This document shows positions 52,140 through 60,629 of a DNA stretch of 64,000 nt, in pieces (positions within the stretch are counted from its first letter, which is position 1; the number at the start of each line of letters is the position of its first letter). Made by a program: the position numbers and the translations under genes. The notes under the pieces were generated by a model. The model did not search any database. It was not told where the DNA came from and was given only the letters and a program-made list of their open reading frames with translations. Source of the DNA: Pseudomonas sp. TH41 (GTDB taxonomy: Bacteria > Pseudomonadota > Gammaproteobacteria > Pseudomonadales > Pseudomonadaceae); the NCBI RefSeq assembly GCF_016650695.1, contig NZ_JAEKFH010000004.1, positions 248,001 to 312,000 of the forward strand, in the 5' to 3' direction.

Positions 52140-53600
52140 ATGAAACTTAACGATTTGAAACTGCTGCGCGAACAGGCTTACATCAATGGCCAATGGATCG
52201 AAGCCGATAACGGCACACGTTTCGCGGTGACCAACCCGGCGAATGGCGAAATCATCGCCGAAGTCAGTTCCCTCGGCCAGGCCGAAACCGCCCGCGCTAT
52301 CGCCGCGGCCCAGGCTGCCCTGCCCGCCTGGCGCGGCAAGACTGCTAAGGAGCGCAGCAACATCCTGCGCAATTGGTTTGACCTGATCTTGGCCAACCAG
52401 GAAGACCTCGCCCGCTTGCTCAGCCTGGAGCAAGGCAAACCCTTGACCGAAAGCCGCGGCGAAATTGCCTACGGTGCCAGTTTCATCGAATGGTTCGCCG
52501 AGGAAGCCAAGCGCATCTATGGTGACGTAATCCCGCATGACAAGCAGGGCCGCCGTCTAGTGGTAATCAAGCAAGCCATTGGCGTGGTGGCAGCCATCAC
52601 GCCGTGGAATTTCCCCAATGCGATGATTACTCGCAAAGTCGGCCCTGCGCTGGCGGCTGGTTGCACCGTTATCGTCAAGCCTGCTTCGGATACCCCGCTG
52701 TCCGCGCTGGCCTTGGCTGAACTGGGTGAGCGTGCAGGAATCCCGGCCGGTGTTCTAAACATCGTCACCGGTAACCGTGCCCGTGAAATCGGCACCGAGC
52801 TGACCGGCAACCCTAGCGTTCAGAAAGTATCTTTCACCGGTTCCACTGATATCGGCAAAACCTTGATGGCGCAATGCGCCGAGACCATCAAGAAAGTCAG
52901 CCTTGAGCTGGGTGGTAATGCACCCTTCATCGTGTTCGAAGATGCCGACCTGGATGCAGCGGTCGAAGGCGCCATGGGTTCGAAATTCCGCAATAGCGGG
53001 CAAACTTGCGTCTGCACCAATCGAATCCTGGTACAGAACAGTGTCTACGATGAATTCACGCGGCGATTGGTGGCTGCGGTCAATCAACTGAAGGTTGGTG
53101 CCGCTGACGTGGATAACGCACAGCAAGGGCCGCTGATCAATGCCAAGGCCGTTGCGAAGATTGAAGAACATATCAGCGATGCGCTGGGCAAAGGCGCCAT
53201 TTTACTAGCCGGAGGAAAAACCCACGCGCTGGGCGGCAATTTCTTTCAGCCGACAGTGCTGGGGGACGTCACTCCATCAATGCTGGTCGCTCGCGACGAA
53301 ACCTTCGGCCCATTGGCGCCGGTGTTCCGGTTCGAGACCGAGGCCGAAGCGATTGCCATGGCCAACGACACCGAATTCGGCCTGGCTTCTTACCTCTACA
53401 CCCGCGACCTGGGGCGCGCATGGCGTGTCAGCGAGGCGCTGGAGTACGGAATGGTCGGCGTAAATGAAGGATTGATCTCAACCGAAGTGGCACCGTTCGG
53501 CGGTATCAAGCAGTCGGGTCTGGGCCGCGAAGGCTCAAAGTACGGCATCGATGATTACATCGAACTGAAGTACATGTGCCTGGGAATTGGCCTAGCCTGA
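52140..53600 (+). CDS. NAD(P)-dependent succinate-semialdehyde dehydrogenase
   Basis: From ATG 52140 the protein is 486 residues of the GabD/Sad type. It has QAYINGQWIEADNGTRFAVTNPANGEIIAEV, AAITPWNFPNAMITRKVGPALAAGCTVIVKPAS, the Glu in LELGGNAPFIVFEDAD, and the nucleophile Cys in RNSGQTCVCTNR. The second Cys after the nucleophile fits the SSADH group. It ends the hpa operon by turning succinate semialdehyde into succinate for the TCA cycle. It lies 16 bases after hpaI. Confidence 0.93.
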   Translation: MKLNDLKLLREQAYINGQWIEADNGTRFAVTNPANGEIIAEVSSLGQAETARAIAAAQAALPAWRGKTAKERSNILRNWFDLILANQEDLARLLSLEQGKPLTESRGEIAYGASFIEWFAEEAKRIYGDVIPHDKQGRRLVVIKQAIGVVAAITPWNFPNAMITRKVGPALAAGCTVIVKPASDTPLSALALAELGERAGIPAGVLNIVTGNRAREIGTELTGNPSVQKVSFTGSTDIGKTLMAQCAETIKKVSLELGGNAPFIVFEDADLDAAVEGAMGSKFRNSGQTCVCTNRILVQNSVYDEFTRRLVAAVNQLKVGAADVDNAQQGPLINAKAVAKIEEHISDALGKGAILLAGGKTHALGGNFFQPTVLGDVTPSMLVARDETFGPLAPVFRFETEAEAIAMANDTEFGLASYLYTRDLGRAWRVSEALEYGMVGVNEGLISTEVAPFGGIKQSGLGREGSKYGIDDYIELKYMCLGIGLA

Positions 53601-53669
53601 CGCGTCTCATCCGGCGATAACAAACCACCCCAGCGCAACGCTGGGGATTGGTCAGGTAACCACTCGTGA

Positions 53670-54092
53670 CTAGCGCTTGAGCGCTTTCAACTCGTTGAGC
53701 AACGTCAGCAACGCCTGCAACTTTTCCTCGCCAAATCCAGCCTGCAACCGCTGATAATTGGCTTCCATGCTTTGGCTCATCGAGCTGAAACAGGTCTCCC
53801 CCTTTTCGGCCAGACGCACCAATACTCGCCGTTGATCCTGTTCCGCTTTGCGACGTACAACCATGCCGGCGGCCTCCATGCGCACAAGCACACCGGACAT
53901 GCTAGGTTTGAGAATGCACGCCAGCTCGGCCAGTCGATTGATCTCAAGCTCATCATGTTGACTAAGGATTCGAATGACTCGCCACTGCTGCTCGGTCAGA
54001 CCGTGTTGATTAAGAGACGGACGGAAAAACCCCATGGCCGCTTCACGGGCCTGGAGCAATGTCAGGGTCAAGGATTCGCGCGGCTTGGGCAT
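53670..54092 (-). CDS. hpaR: HpaR-type MarR repressor, copy 2
   Basis: The 140-residue second HpaR has the same layout as the first (SLTLTLLQAREAAMGFFRPSLNQHGLTEQQWRVIRIL; ACILKPSMSGVLVRMEAAGMVVRRKAEQDQRRVLVRL) but differs at about a third of positions. It is transcribed toward the operon end and carries a perfect palindrome in its own promoter (54115), so it is probably autoregulated. Which of the two copies represses hpaG1 is not clear. Confidence 0.9.
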   Translation of the reverse strand: MPKPRESLTLTLLQAREAAMGFFRPSLNQHGLTEQQWRVIRILSQHDELEINRLAELACILKPSMSGVLVRMEAAGMVVRRKAEQDQRRVLVRLAEKGETCFSSMSQSMEANYQRLQAGFGEEKLQALLTLLNELKALKR

Positions 54093-54114
54093 GGGGATAC
54101 TGTTGAGACCGTAT

Positions 54115-54134
54115 TTAGTTAATTTATTAACTAA
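54115..54134. promoter_or_regulatory. Perfect MarR-type palindrome ahead of the second hpaR
   Basis: Arms TTAGTTAAT and ATTAACTAA separated by TT, 23-42 bases upstream of the start codon. Likely HpaR operator overlapping its own promoter. Confidence 0.7.
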
Positions 54135-54215
54135 AATTCTATCATTATCGGTTGTGCGTTGCTCGCGCCTTCACCTCCTGGTCTTCAGGCGCCTCACCAG
54201 CGATCGGCGGGCGCA

Positions 54216-54244
54216 AAAACGGCGCCGTTTGGTGCCGTTTTTTT
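54216..54244 (-). terminator. Terminator of the 4-HPA hydroxylase operon
   Basis: AAAACGGCGCC, loop GTTT, GGTGCCGTTTT, with A and T tracts on both sides. It lies 19 bases after the reductase stop codon on the minus strand. Confidence 0.85.
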
Positions 54245-54262
54245 CTACTATCAATCGCCGAC

Positions 54263-55204
54263 TCAAGCCTCCTGAATGACACCCTTGAGTACGGCTTTGA
54301 GATGTTCGACCTGTTCCTCGCTGAACTGACCAAACACTTTGTCCTGCTGCTGTTTGGCGATCGCCCAGAGCCCTTCCGTTTCGTCGATGCCTTTGATGGT
54401 GAGACGCACGCGATCACCCTCATCATTAACCAAGCCTTTGCGTTTGAGGTTGGCTACCGCCTCTTCAATCTCCCGAACAGGCATTGCTACTTCCCGCTGC
54501 AAATCGGCCATGTTCAGACCCGCATCGTTCTCCAACACCATCAACATCCGCGCTTCACTGGTGCGCAACCCGGTGGACAACTGACGTGGCTGGTAACTGG
54601 CCTGATAGGCTCGCAATGCCTGGGTCATCAGGTAATAAATATTGTGGGTCAGGCGGCCTTGGAAATGACTGCTCGGTAACTGCCCCTCTTCACGCGTGGT
54701 CATGCGGGTGTGCGGTAATACCATCGAATAGGCGCCCTGATGATAGAGCAACGGTGAGCGACCGAAATCGTCAAACGCCACCACCTTGCCGATCATGATC
54801 CAGTGATCGCCGCCGTCGATTTGCTGAAATTTTTTACAGTGGAAACGCGCCGAGCAATCGACAAAAACCGGTGAACCACCCTCGCCCGCCTCGAACTCGA
54901 TTTCGGCGAAGCGGTCTTCCTTGGGTTTGGCAAAGTTGTTCGACAGATCTATCTGATCGGCTGCCAGTATGTTCACAGCAAAGTGACTAGCGGCTTCGAA
55001 CACCTCATGACTACTGGAGCGCTTATCAATGCTCCACAAAATCAGTGGTGGATCCAGTGATACCGAGTTGAAACTGTTGGCCGTCACGCCAACCTTGCGC
55101 CCATCTTCAGTGGCCGCCGTGACGACCGTCACGCCTGTTGCAAAATTGCCAAGCGCCCGGCGAAACGCACGGGTATCAAAGGCGGCATCAGAAACACTAG
55201 ACAT
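54263..55204 (-). CDS. 4-hydroxyphenylacetate 3-hydroxylase reductase component (C1 type)
   Basis: From ATG 55204 (CCCAGGAGTC upstream) the protein is 313 residues. The first 175 form an FMN reductase domain: AFRRALGNFATGVTVVTAATEDGRKVGVTANSFNSVSLDPPLILWSIDKRSSS, with GGDHWIMIGKVV and HQGAYS. The last 130 are a MarR-like domain (RTSEARMLMVLENDAGLNMADLQREVAMPVREIEEAVANLKRKGLV). This fusion is the C1 reductase of Acinetobacter 4-HPA hydroxylase, where the extra domain senses 4-HPA. It supplies reduced FMN to the C2 oxygenase encoded upstream. Confidence 0.92.
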   Translation of the reverse strand: MSSVSDAAFDTRAFRRALGNFATGVTVVTAATEDGRKVGVTANSFNSVSLDPPLILWSIDKRSSSHEVFEAASHFAVNILAADQIDLSNNFAKPKEDRFAEIEFEAGEGGSPVFVDCSARFHCKKFQQIDGGDHWIMIGKVVAFDDFGRSPLLYHQGAYSMVLPHTRMTTREEGQLPSSHFQGRLTHNIYYLMTQALRAYQASYQPRQLSTGLRTSEARMLMVLENDAGLNMADLQREVAMPVREIEEAVANLKRKGLVNDEGDRVRLTIKGIDETEGLWAIAKQQQDKVFGQFSEEQVEHLKAVLKGVIQEA

Positions 55205-55277
55205 GCAAGACTCCTGGGCCATCGAATTTAATGGCCTCGATTGTTTTATGTGAACCGCAACCCAGAGAATTGGTGGA

Positions 55278-56447
55278 TCAAACCATGGTGGGATCGGGTT
55301 CCAGGCCCATCAACTCACGACCCAGGATTTGTGCGCAGACGTCATAGTCGGTGTAGGCGTGAGCGCCGGTCAGATGTGCATCACGGAACAACCGTTGCAG
55401 TTCATTGGTCTCGAACCAGGAACCGCCGCCGGCGGCCTCCATCAGGCGATCAACCGCCTGGATGCACATCTTGGTCGCGTATCCCTGATTGGTCCGCCAG
55501 AAGGCCAGGGTTTCCCGGCTTGGGTATTCATGGCGCTCGCTGTGATCGGCATGTTCCTGCCAGGTTTTTTCAAGGAAGGCCCGAGCTGCCGCCACCTGAT
55601 GAGTGGATTCGGCCAAGCGCATCAAGGCAGGTATCGCAGCACCGACCGCCGCACCGGTATAAGCACGCACGCGGGTCCTGGTTTTTTCGCGGAAGACATC
55701 CAGCATCCGTTCAGCCACACCCAGGCTTACCGTGGAAAATCCGCTGGCAAAGTAAGGGCGATACGGCGAGTAAAAGATCTTGCTGTCAGGGTACAGACCA
55801 AATCCGCCCGACTTGCCCTCCATCATGTCCTTGGCTTTCTGGATGTGATGTTCAGGCACGAATGCATTATCAATGATCAAAGTTTTGGAGCCGCTGCCGC
55901 GCATGCCCACGGCGTACCAGTCATCACGAATGTCGTAATCACTGCGCGGTAGAACTGCAAAGCAGTAGTCCTGGGAGCCTTCAGCGTTCTTGCGTCTGAA
56001 ACCGACGATTGCCCACTCGGCATGATCGCAACCGCTGCTCCATCCCATCTCTCCACTGAACATCACTCCGCCGTTGACCTCTTCAGTGCGACCGAAGGGC
56101 GCGATACTGCTGCTGGCGGTGGCATCAGGATCATCGCCCCATACCTCCTGCTGAGTCTTAGCAGGGAACATCGCTAGCTGGTGACTGTGGGTGCAAAGCA
56201 AACTCATTGCCCAAGCCGTACTGGCACAAGAACCCGCCAGCAACGCGATGCAATCGGCGAACTGCGGCAAGGAAATCTCCATCCCACCAAACTTTTTCGG
56301 CTGAAAGGCGCGATGCATACCAATGCTTTTAAGCAGTGCGATGTTCTCGGCAGGTACGGTTCGATCCGTCTCTGCCTGGAAAGCATTAGCCGCAATGGCA
56401 GGCAGGATGGACTTCAGGTCTTCGAGCATCGGGTTTGGCTTTTTCAT
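55278..56447 (-). CDS. 4-hydroxyphenylacetate 3-hydroxylase oxygenase component (C2 type)
   Basis: From ATG 56447 the protein is 389 residues with an acyl-CoA dehydrogenase-like flavin fold. Marker segments are HRAFQPKKFGG, LLCTHSHQLAMF, WSSGCDHAEWAIVG, KAKDMMEGKSGGFGLYPDSKIFYSPYRPYFASGFS and the C-terminal ILGRELMGLEPDPTMV, which match the A. baumannii C2 enzyme as I recall it. It is unlike HpaB of enterobacteria. With reduced FMN it hydroxylates 4-HPA to homoprotocatechuate. It is 73 bases upstream of its reductase in one operon. Confidence 0.93.
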   Translation of the reverse strand: MKKPNPMLEDLKSILPAIAANAFQAETDRTVPAENIALLKSIGMHRAFQPKKFGGMEISLPQFADCIALLAGSCASTAWAMSLLCTHSHQLAMFPAKTQQEVWGDDPDATASSSIAPFGRTEEVNGGVMFSGEMGWSSGCDHAEWAIVGFRRKNAEGSQDYCFAVLPRSDYDIRDDWYAVGMRGSGSKTLIIDNAFVPEHHIQKAKDMMEGKSGGFGLYPDSKIFYSPYRPYFASGFSTVSLGVAERMLDVFREKTRTRVRAYTGAAVGAAIPALMRLAESTHQVAAARAFLEKTWQEHADHSERHEYPSRETLAFWRTNQGYATKMCIQAVDRLMEAAGGGSWFETNELQRLFRDAHLTGAHAYTDYDVCAQILGRELMGLEPDPTMV

Positions 56448-56894
56448 GGACTGACTCTTTATTATTGGTGTCTGCTGATTCCGTCTGACCTGGCACCCCA
56501 CTGCTTCTTAGGGTGCAGAAAATTGGCGGTGATCAATCATGTTTTCCCAATCAGTATGCGTAAGCAGGACGTTATGAAAAATGCACGTTTCCAATGGAAA
56601 ATTGCACTTTTCATAGCGGGACAGTTCTCGCGGAAAAATCGAGCGGCAGGCTGACCGAAAGATCGCATTGCAAGTACGACATCCGCGCTATGACCCGATC
56701 AGTTCGATCCGCCACCCGACCATCTTTGGCAAAGACCCCCTCCGAATTTGGCACTCACAGACGAGTGCATGTCTCTGTGAGCCAAGACTGTAACCCTCAA
56801 AGACCCTAGCCTTTGTTCAGCACCGGTAACGAAAGCACCGGCTGCCTTTACCTTGCACCCTGCGGATGCACTTATTCGGGTTTGGAGAAAATAC
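56448..56894. promoter_or_regulatory. Divergent control region, C2-C1 operon versus porin
   Basis: About 450 bases without a gene. It contains the 41-base symmetric element at 56574 and must hold both promoters. Confidence 0.55.
56574..56614. promoter_or_regulatory. 41-base near-perfect palindrome, candidate HpaA site
   Basis: Outer arms ATGAAAA(A/G)TGCA and inner TTTCCA/TGGAAA around a central A. Read another way, TGCAC(G/T)TTT occurs twice as a direct repeat 21 bases apart (56582 and 56603), the spacing of AraC-family half-sites. It is 127 bases upstream of C2. Confidence 0.6.
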
Positions 56895-58232
56895 GTGATA
56901 ACAAAAGCAAAACGTGCCTCGCTGCCTTATCGATCGGCTTCACTTACCTTGCTGCTGGCACTATCGCCCTTGAGCCATGCACTGCCCTTGTATGCTGACG
57001 ATGAAACGACCATCGACGCCAAATTAGCCGCAGCTTTTGGTGCTTACTACAGCCGGGAGAACTACGCGCAATCCGGGACGCTTTCTGAGGGCTCAAGCAA
57101 CTGGCAGGAGTCCATGTTTCAGTACGGCCTGGACATCAAGCATGCAAACAAAGACTTTGGTACGACCTATGGCGCCCTGAACTGGGTGTCTACAGGCACC
57201 TATGGCGACGGCGATTCGGCTGGCTGGAGTGACGGGACCGAACGGACAACCAAGATAGAAGACGCTTATATAGGTTGGCGCTCAACTGACCTGGTCCCGG
57301 CATTTGGCACCGATGGGATCGACTTTTCGTTCGGCCGCCAGACCGTTGTGATCGGCGATGGCTTCCTGATGTCCGGGGATGCCTTGAATTTTGGTAATGG
57401 CATCGATGATGGTCATCTCAATCGTGGCGGCGCGTACTACCTGACAGCGCGCAAGGACTTTGACCGCACCGCAATATTGCGCCTGGGAGGTAAACAAGGC
57501 TGGCGCAGCGACCTGATGTGGCTGAAATCCGACAACCCTGCACAAGCCAAACCCGAATTAGCGGTCGGCACCCTCGAGCATGTAGCTGAGCAAGGCACGG
57601 TGGGCCTGACCTACATCAAAGTGCTGGATACCGACAAAGCCCTGGCCGAGCAGCTTTATCCAGAGCGCAAGGGCATGAAGCAATACAGCATTCGTGCGCA
57701 GGGCAACGCCGGAGTGCCGAACTTGTTCCTGTCGAGTGAATATGCCTGGGAACACACTGATACCCGGCAAGAAAACGCCTGGTATATGGAAGCAGGATGG
57801 ACGTTCAGCGAATTGCCAATGAAGCCTGTAGTCAACTATCGCTACAGCCGCTTCTCCGAGGGCTATGACCCCATGTTCTACGGCAATGGCCGAGCACTGG
57901 GTACCTGGTTCCAGGGCGAGGTTGCGTCCAACTACGCCGGCCCCTTTAATACCAATACCCAGGTCCATCATGTTGGCATCAAAGCGGCGGCCTCCCCGAC
58001 CGTGAACGTCGGCGCGTTGCTCTACGACTTCTCGTCCTTGAACAGCAGCGTACAAAACCTCGGCGCACGCGAGGCCGATCTCTACGCAGAGTGGACGATC
58101 AATCAGCATTTCATGCTGATGCCACTAGTCGGGCTATACAAACCTGAACACAGTACCGAGAGTGGCGGTACTCAGTTGGGCAACAGTAATACCAACCTCT
58201 ATGCCCAGGTGATATTGGGCGTTAATTTCTAA
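56895..58232 (+). CDS. Outer-membrane beta-barrel porin
   Basis: From GTG 56895 (TTGGAGAAA upstream) the protein is 445 residues with a signal peptide (SLTLLLALSPLSHA|LPLYA). Alternating strands run to a terminal Phe (AQVILGVNF). IDFSFGRQTVVIGDGFLMSGDALNFG and the late strands resemble the alginate-export/AlgE-like barrel group. It is divergent from the hydroxylase genes, so it probably lets 4-hydroxyphenylacetate or a related acid through the outer membrane. The start choice is based on the signal peptide and ribosome site. Confidence 0.8.
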   Translation: MITKAKRASLPYRSASLTLLLALSPLSHALPLYADDETTIDAKLAAAFGAYYSRENYAQSGTLSEGSSNWQESMFQYGLDIKHANKDFGTTYGALNWVSTGTYGDGDSAGWSDGTERTTKIEDAYIGWRSTDLVPAFGTDGIDFSFGRQTVVIGDGFLMSGDALNFGNGIDDGHLNRGGAYYLTARKDFDRTAILRLGGKQGWRSDLMWLKSDNPAQAKPELAVGTLEHVAEQGTVGLTYIKVLDTDKALAEQLYPERKGMKQYSIRAQGNAGVPNLFLSSEYAWEHTDTRQENAWYMEAGWTFSELPMKPVVNYRYSRFSEGYDPMFYGNGRALGTWFQGEVASNYAGPFNTNTQVHHVGIKAAASPTVNVGALLYDFSSLNSSVQNLGAREADLYAEWTINQHFMLMPLVGLYKPEHSTESGGTQLGNSNTNLYAQVILGVNF

Positions 58233-58338
58233 CGTACTCAAGCGTACGATGGCTGATGAAATATTAAGTTGTTAGCGCTTGTACCAAAACTATTGCTGGA
58301 CTCAGGAGGTGCACGGGCACCTCCATTGGCGGTATTTT

Positions 58339-58494
58339 TCACCTAGAGGGTGCAAATAGGTGCTCTGTGGTTATGCCATGGCAGATAACGCCTACGTTGA
58401 TGTCATGGGCTAGCGCGGAAGCGGCTGCCAGCGTGAGCCCCACCACGACCGCGATAGTGTAGGCGAATGCTACTGCAGCGCTGAACGTCAACAT
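58339..58494 (-). pseudogene. Acetate permease (ActP/SSS family) fragment
   Basis: The minus frame reads MLTFSAAVAFAYTIAVVVGL, then TLAAASALAHDINVGVICHG. This corresponds to the conserved helix [23 protein letters not shown].HDLY of ActP. No other part of the gene is present. Confidence 0.6.
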
Positions 58495-58557
58495 GAAGTT
58501 GCCGCCCCAACTTTCTGCACCACCACCCAGAATTAGTTGTTCGCCATCATCAAAGGG

Positions 58558-58680
58558 CACTTTGCCGAACTGCAATAACGCCAACTGCTGGCGCTGTCGT
58601 TCGAAATGATCGAGCTAAATGCCGAGCTCAATTACAAGCACAACAACGTTCATGCGTTCTTGGAAAATCAGGCGACCTGA
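58558..58680 (+). pseudogene. hpaF: hpaF 3' remnant
   Basis: HFAELQ-stop-RQLLALSFEMIELNAELNYKHNNVHAFLENQAT matches the end of HpaF at 48744 (HFAELQAQRLLALSFEMIELHEQLNFKENNVHEFL) with an internal stop. It comes from a second, lost hpa cluster. Confidence 0.8.
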
Positions 58681-58752
58681 TTATGCCGCATTGCGCATAG
58701 CGCAAATCTCCGGAGCGCTCGCCTCCATCGTTATCCCCATGAAGGAACAGTC

Positions 58753-58900
58753 ATGCCCAACGCATCAATCACTGAACAGGTCACTGAACGTCTGAACGTC
58801 GCAGAACGCTTCCGCGAACAAATTCGTCAGATGTCGTTGGAGTGGACACCACCGAGTTGAAGCGCGGCCTGCCGATGCTGGTAAGCCAGCACAAAACCTA
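58753..58900 (+). pseudogene. hpaH 5' remnant fused to hpaI 3' remnant
   Basis: MPNASITEQVTERLNVAERF then REQIRQMSLE matches the N-terminus of HpaH. From 58836 a second frame reads VGVDTTELKRGLPML, matching the C-terminus of HpaI (VGVDTTVLMRGLQTL). The two share TCGTTGGA at the joint, so a deletion of about 1.4 kb removed the rest of both genes. Confidence 0.75.
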
Positions 58901-59039
58901 TGCTGAATTGAGCGCTCCAGAGAGGGCGTTTACTGAGACCGCACGAAGCACGATGAGGGCATCGGCTGAACCGCTCTGCGTAGAAAGAAACATGCCCCTT
59001 GGGTAAGCCCCATCTCGAATAAAAAGAGGAGAACCGCAC

Positions 59040-60629
59040 ATGAGCGATCAACATCCCATCCGGGCCAACGTTGACACGTTTCCAGAACGCGAGGAGGCCG
59101 AAAAGGAACTGCCCTTCTCACGCCTGGATACCCACGGTCGACTGATCGGCTGCAACGAAGCTTTTGCGACGATGTCCGGCTATGGACGTGACGAATTGAT
59201 CGGCAATCGGCACGAGCTCATCGTGCATGAGTACATGCCAGTCCTGGTCAGCGCAAGCATGCTCAAAACCGTATTGGCCGGCAAGCCGTGGTGCGCGCCA
59301 CTGATGGGATGTGATCACAGCGGTCAGATATTTTGGAGAGATCTTTACGTTGTCCCGCTGTACGACGCCCACCAGAAACTGTCGGACTTCGGAGCGGTTT
59401 ACCATCCGATCCCTGCCGACCGTATCCAACACATTGAAACGATTTACAGGCGCTTGAACAACGGCTTGAAGCCTTTCAATCCAGGTAGTCGCGTAAAAAG
59501 CGCCGTCACCTCCTACGGATTCTTTGCACTGATGATCGCAGGAATGGTCGCAGCAGCTTATTTCGAGCACATCAGTTTGGGGCTCGGAGGAGCGCTGGTT
59601 GCGGGTCTGTTAGCGGCCTGCTGGCAGTCAAAGACAATGCTACGACGGCATCTGAGAGACACTTTGTCAAAACATCCGCATGTCTACAGCGAGCCATTAC
59701 TGATCGCCCTATACACCGACACACCAGGGCTCTTCGCCCATCTCGACATGGCGCTGCACAGCCAAACATTACGCATGCGCACCGTCATGGGACGAACCCA
59801 GATTAGCGGTGAGACCTTGCTGAGTCGCGTTGCAGAATCTTCGTCCATGGTTCGAACGCAAGTAGATCAACTTGAAGAACAACTGCACAAAACCGAACAG
59901 TCCGCGGCGGCGATTCACGAAATGAGCGCAACGATCCAGGAGCTCTCACGTAATCTGCAACAAGCGGCACAAGCTACGCTGTCGGTTGACGGGCTTGCCC
60001 GCAACGGCGAGAAAATCGCCGTGCAAAGCCTGGCATCCACCCAAACGTTATACGCTTGCGTAGAAGACATCAGCCGCTCCGTCACTACGCTTGCCGAATC
60101 CATCGAGTCGATCGGCGGCATTACTGAGGCTATTCACAGCATCGCGGAACAAACCAACCTGCTGGCACTCAATGCGGCCATAGAAGCCGCCAGGGCGGGT
60201 GAATCTGGACGTGGGTTTGCGGTCGTTGCCGATGAAGTGCGAGCGCTGGCCATGCGAACCCGTCAATCCACCGAGCACATTCAACGATCTGTTGCGCAAT
60301 TGCGCGAAGGTAGCTCATCGGCATTGGCTACTGCCGGGCGAGGCGAAACGGCAGCTCGGGCGGCCAGCGAAGACGTGGTTCATGTGCAGCAGGCGTTGCG
60401 TCGAATATGCGAAGAGGTTGGCGAAATAACAGGCATGAGCCTGCAAATGGCCGCGGCAATCGAAGAACAGGGTCAGGTCGTCGAAGAAGTGAATGGTCAA
60501 ATCACCCGAATAGCCACCTTGGCCGAACACAGCAGCGAACACGCGCAGCGCAGCAACGAAATCGGTCTTGAGTTGCAACAACTTGCCCATGCGCAACTGG
60601 AGCTTTCACAACGTTTTCGAAACGGCTAA
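59040..60629 (+). CDS. Aer-like chemoreceptor with PAS domain
   Basis: The 529-residue protein has an N-terminal PAS domain (about 20-130: FSRLDTHGRLIGCNEAFATMSGYGRDELIGN). A hydrophobic pair follows at about 165-200 (FFALMIAGMVAAAYFEHISLGLGGALVAGLLAACW), then a methyl-accepting signalling domain with the hairpin IAEQTNLLALNAAIEAARAGESGRGFAVVADEVRALA. No periplasmic sensor and no clear HAMP. The layout matches Aer energy-taxis receptors, which sense redox through FAD on the PAS domain. AGAGGAGAACCGCAC precedes the ATG. Next to the hpa island it may steer cells to the substrates being respired. Confidence 0.9.
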   Translation: MSDQHPIRANVDTFPEREEAEKELPFSRLDTHGRLIGCNEAFATMSGYGRDELIGNRHELIVHEYMPVLVSASMLKTVLAGKPWCAPLMGCDHSGQIFWRDLYVVPLYDAHQKLSDFGAVYHPIPADRIQHIETIYRRLNNGLKPFNPGSRVKSAVTSYGFFALMIAGMVAAAYFEHISLGLGGALVAGLLAACWQSKTMLRRHLRDTLSKHPHVYSEPLLIALYTDTPGLFAHLDMALHSQTLRMRTVMGRTQISGETLLSRVAESSSMVRTQVDQLEEQLHKTEQSAAAIHEMSATIQELSRNLQQAAQATLSVDGLARNGEKIAVQSLASTQTLYACVEDISRSVTTLAESIESIGGITEAIHSIAEQTNLLALNAAIEAARAGESGRGFAVVADEVRALAMRTRQSTEHIQRSVAQLREGSSSALATAGRGETAARAASEDVVHVQQALRRICEEVGEITGMSLQMAAAIEEQGQVVEEVNGQITRIATLAEHSSEHAQRSNEIGLELQQLAHAQLELSQRFRNG

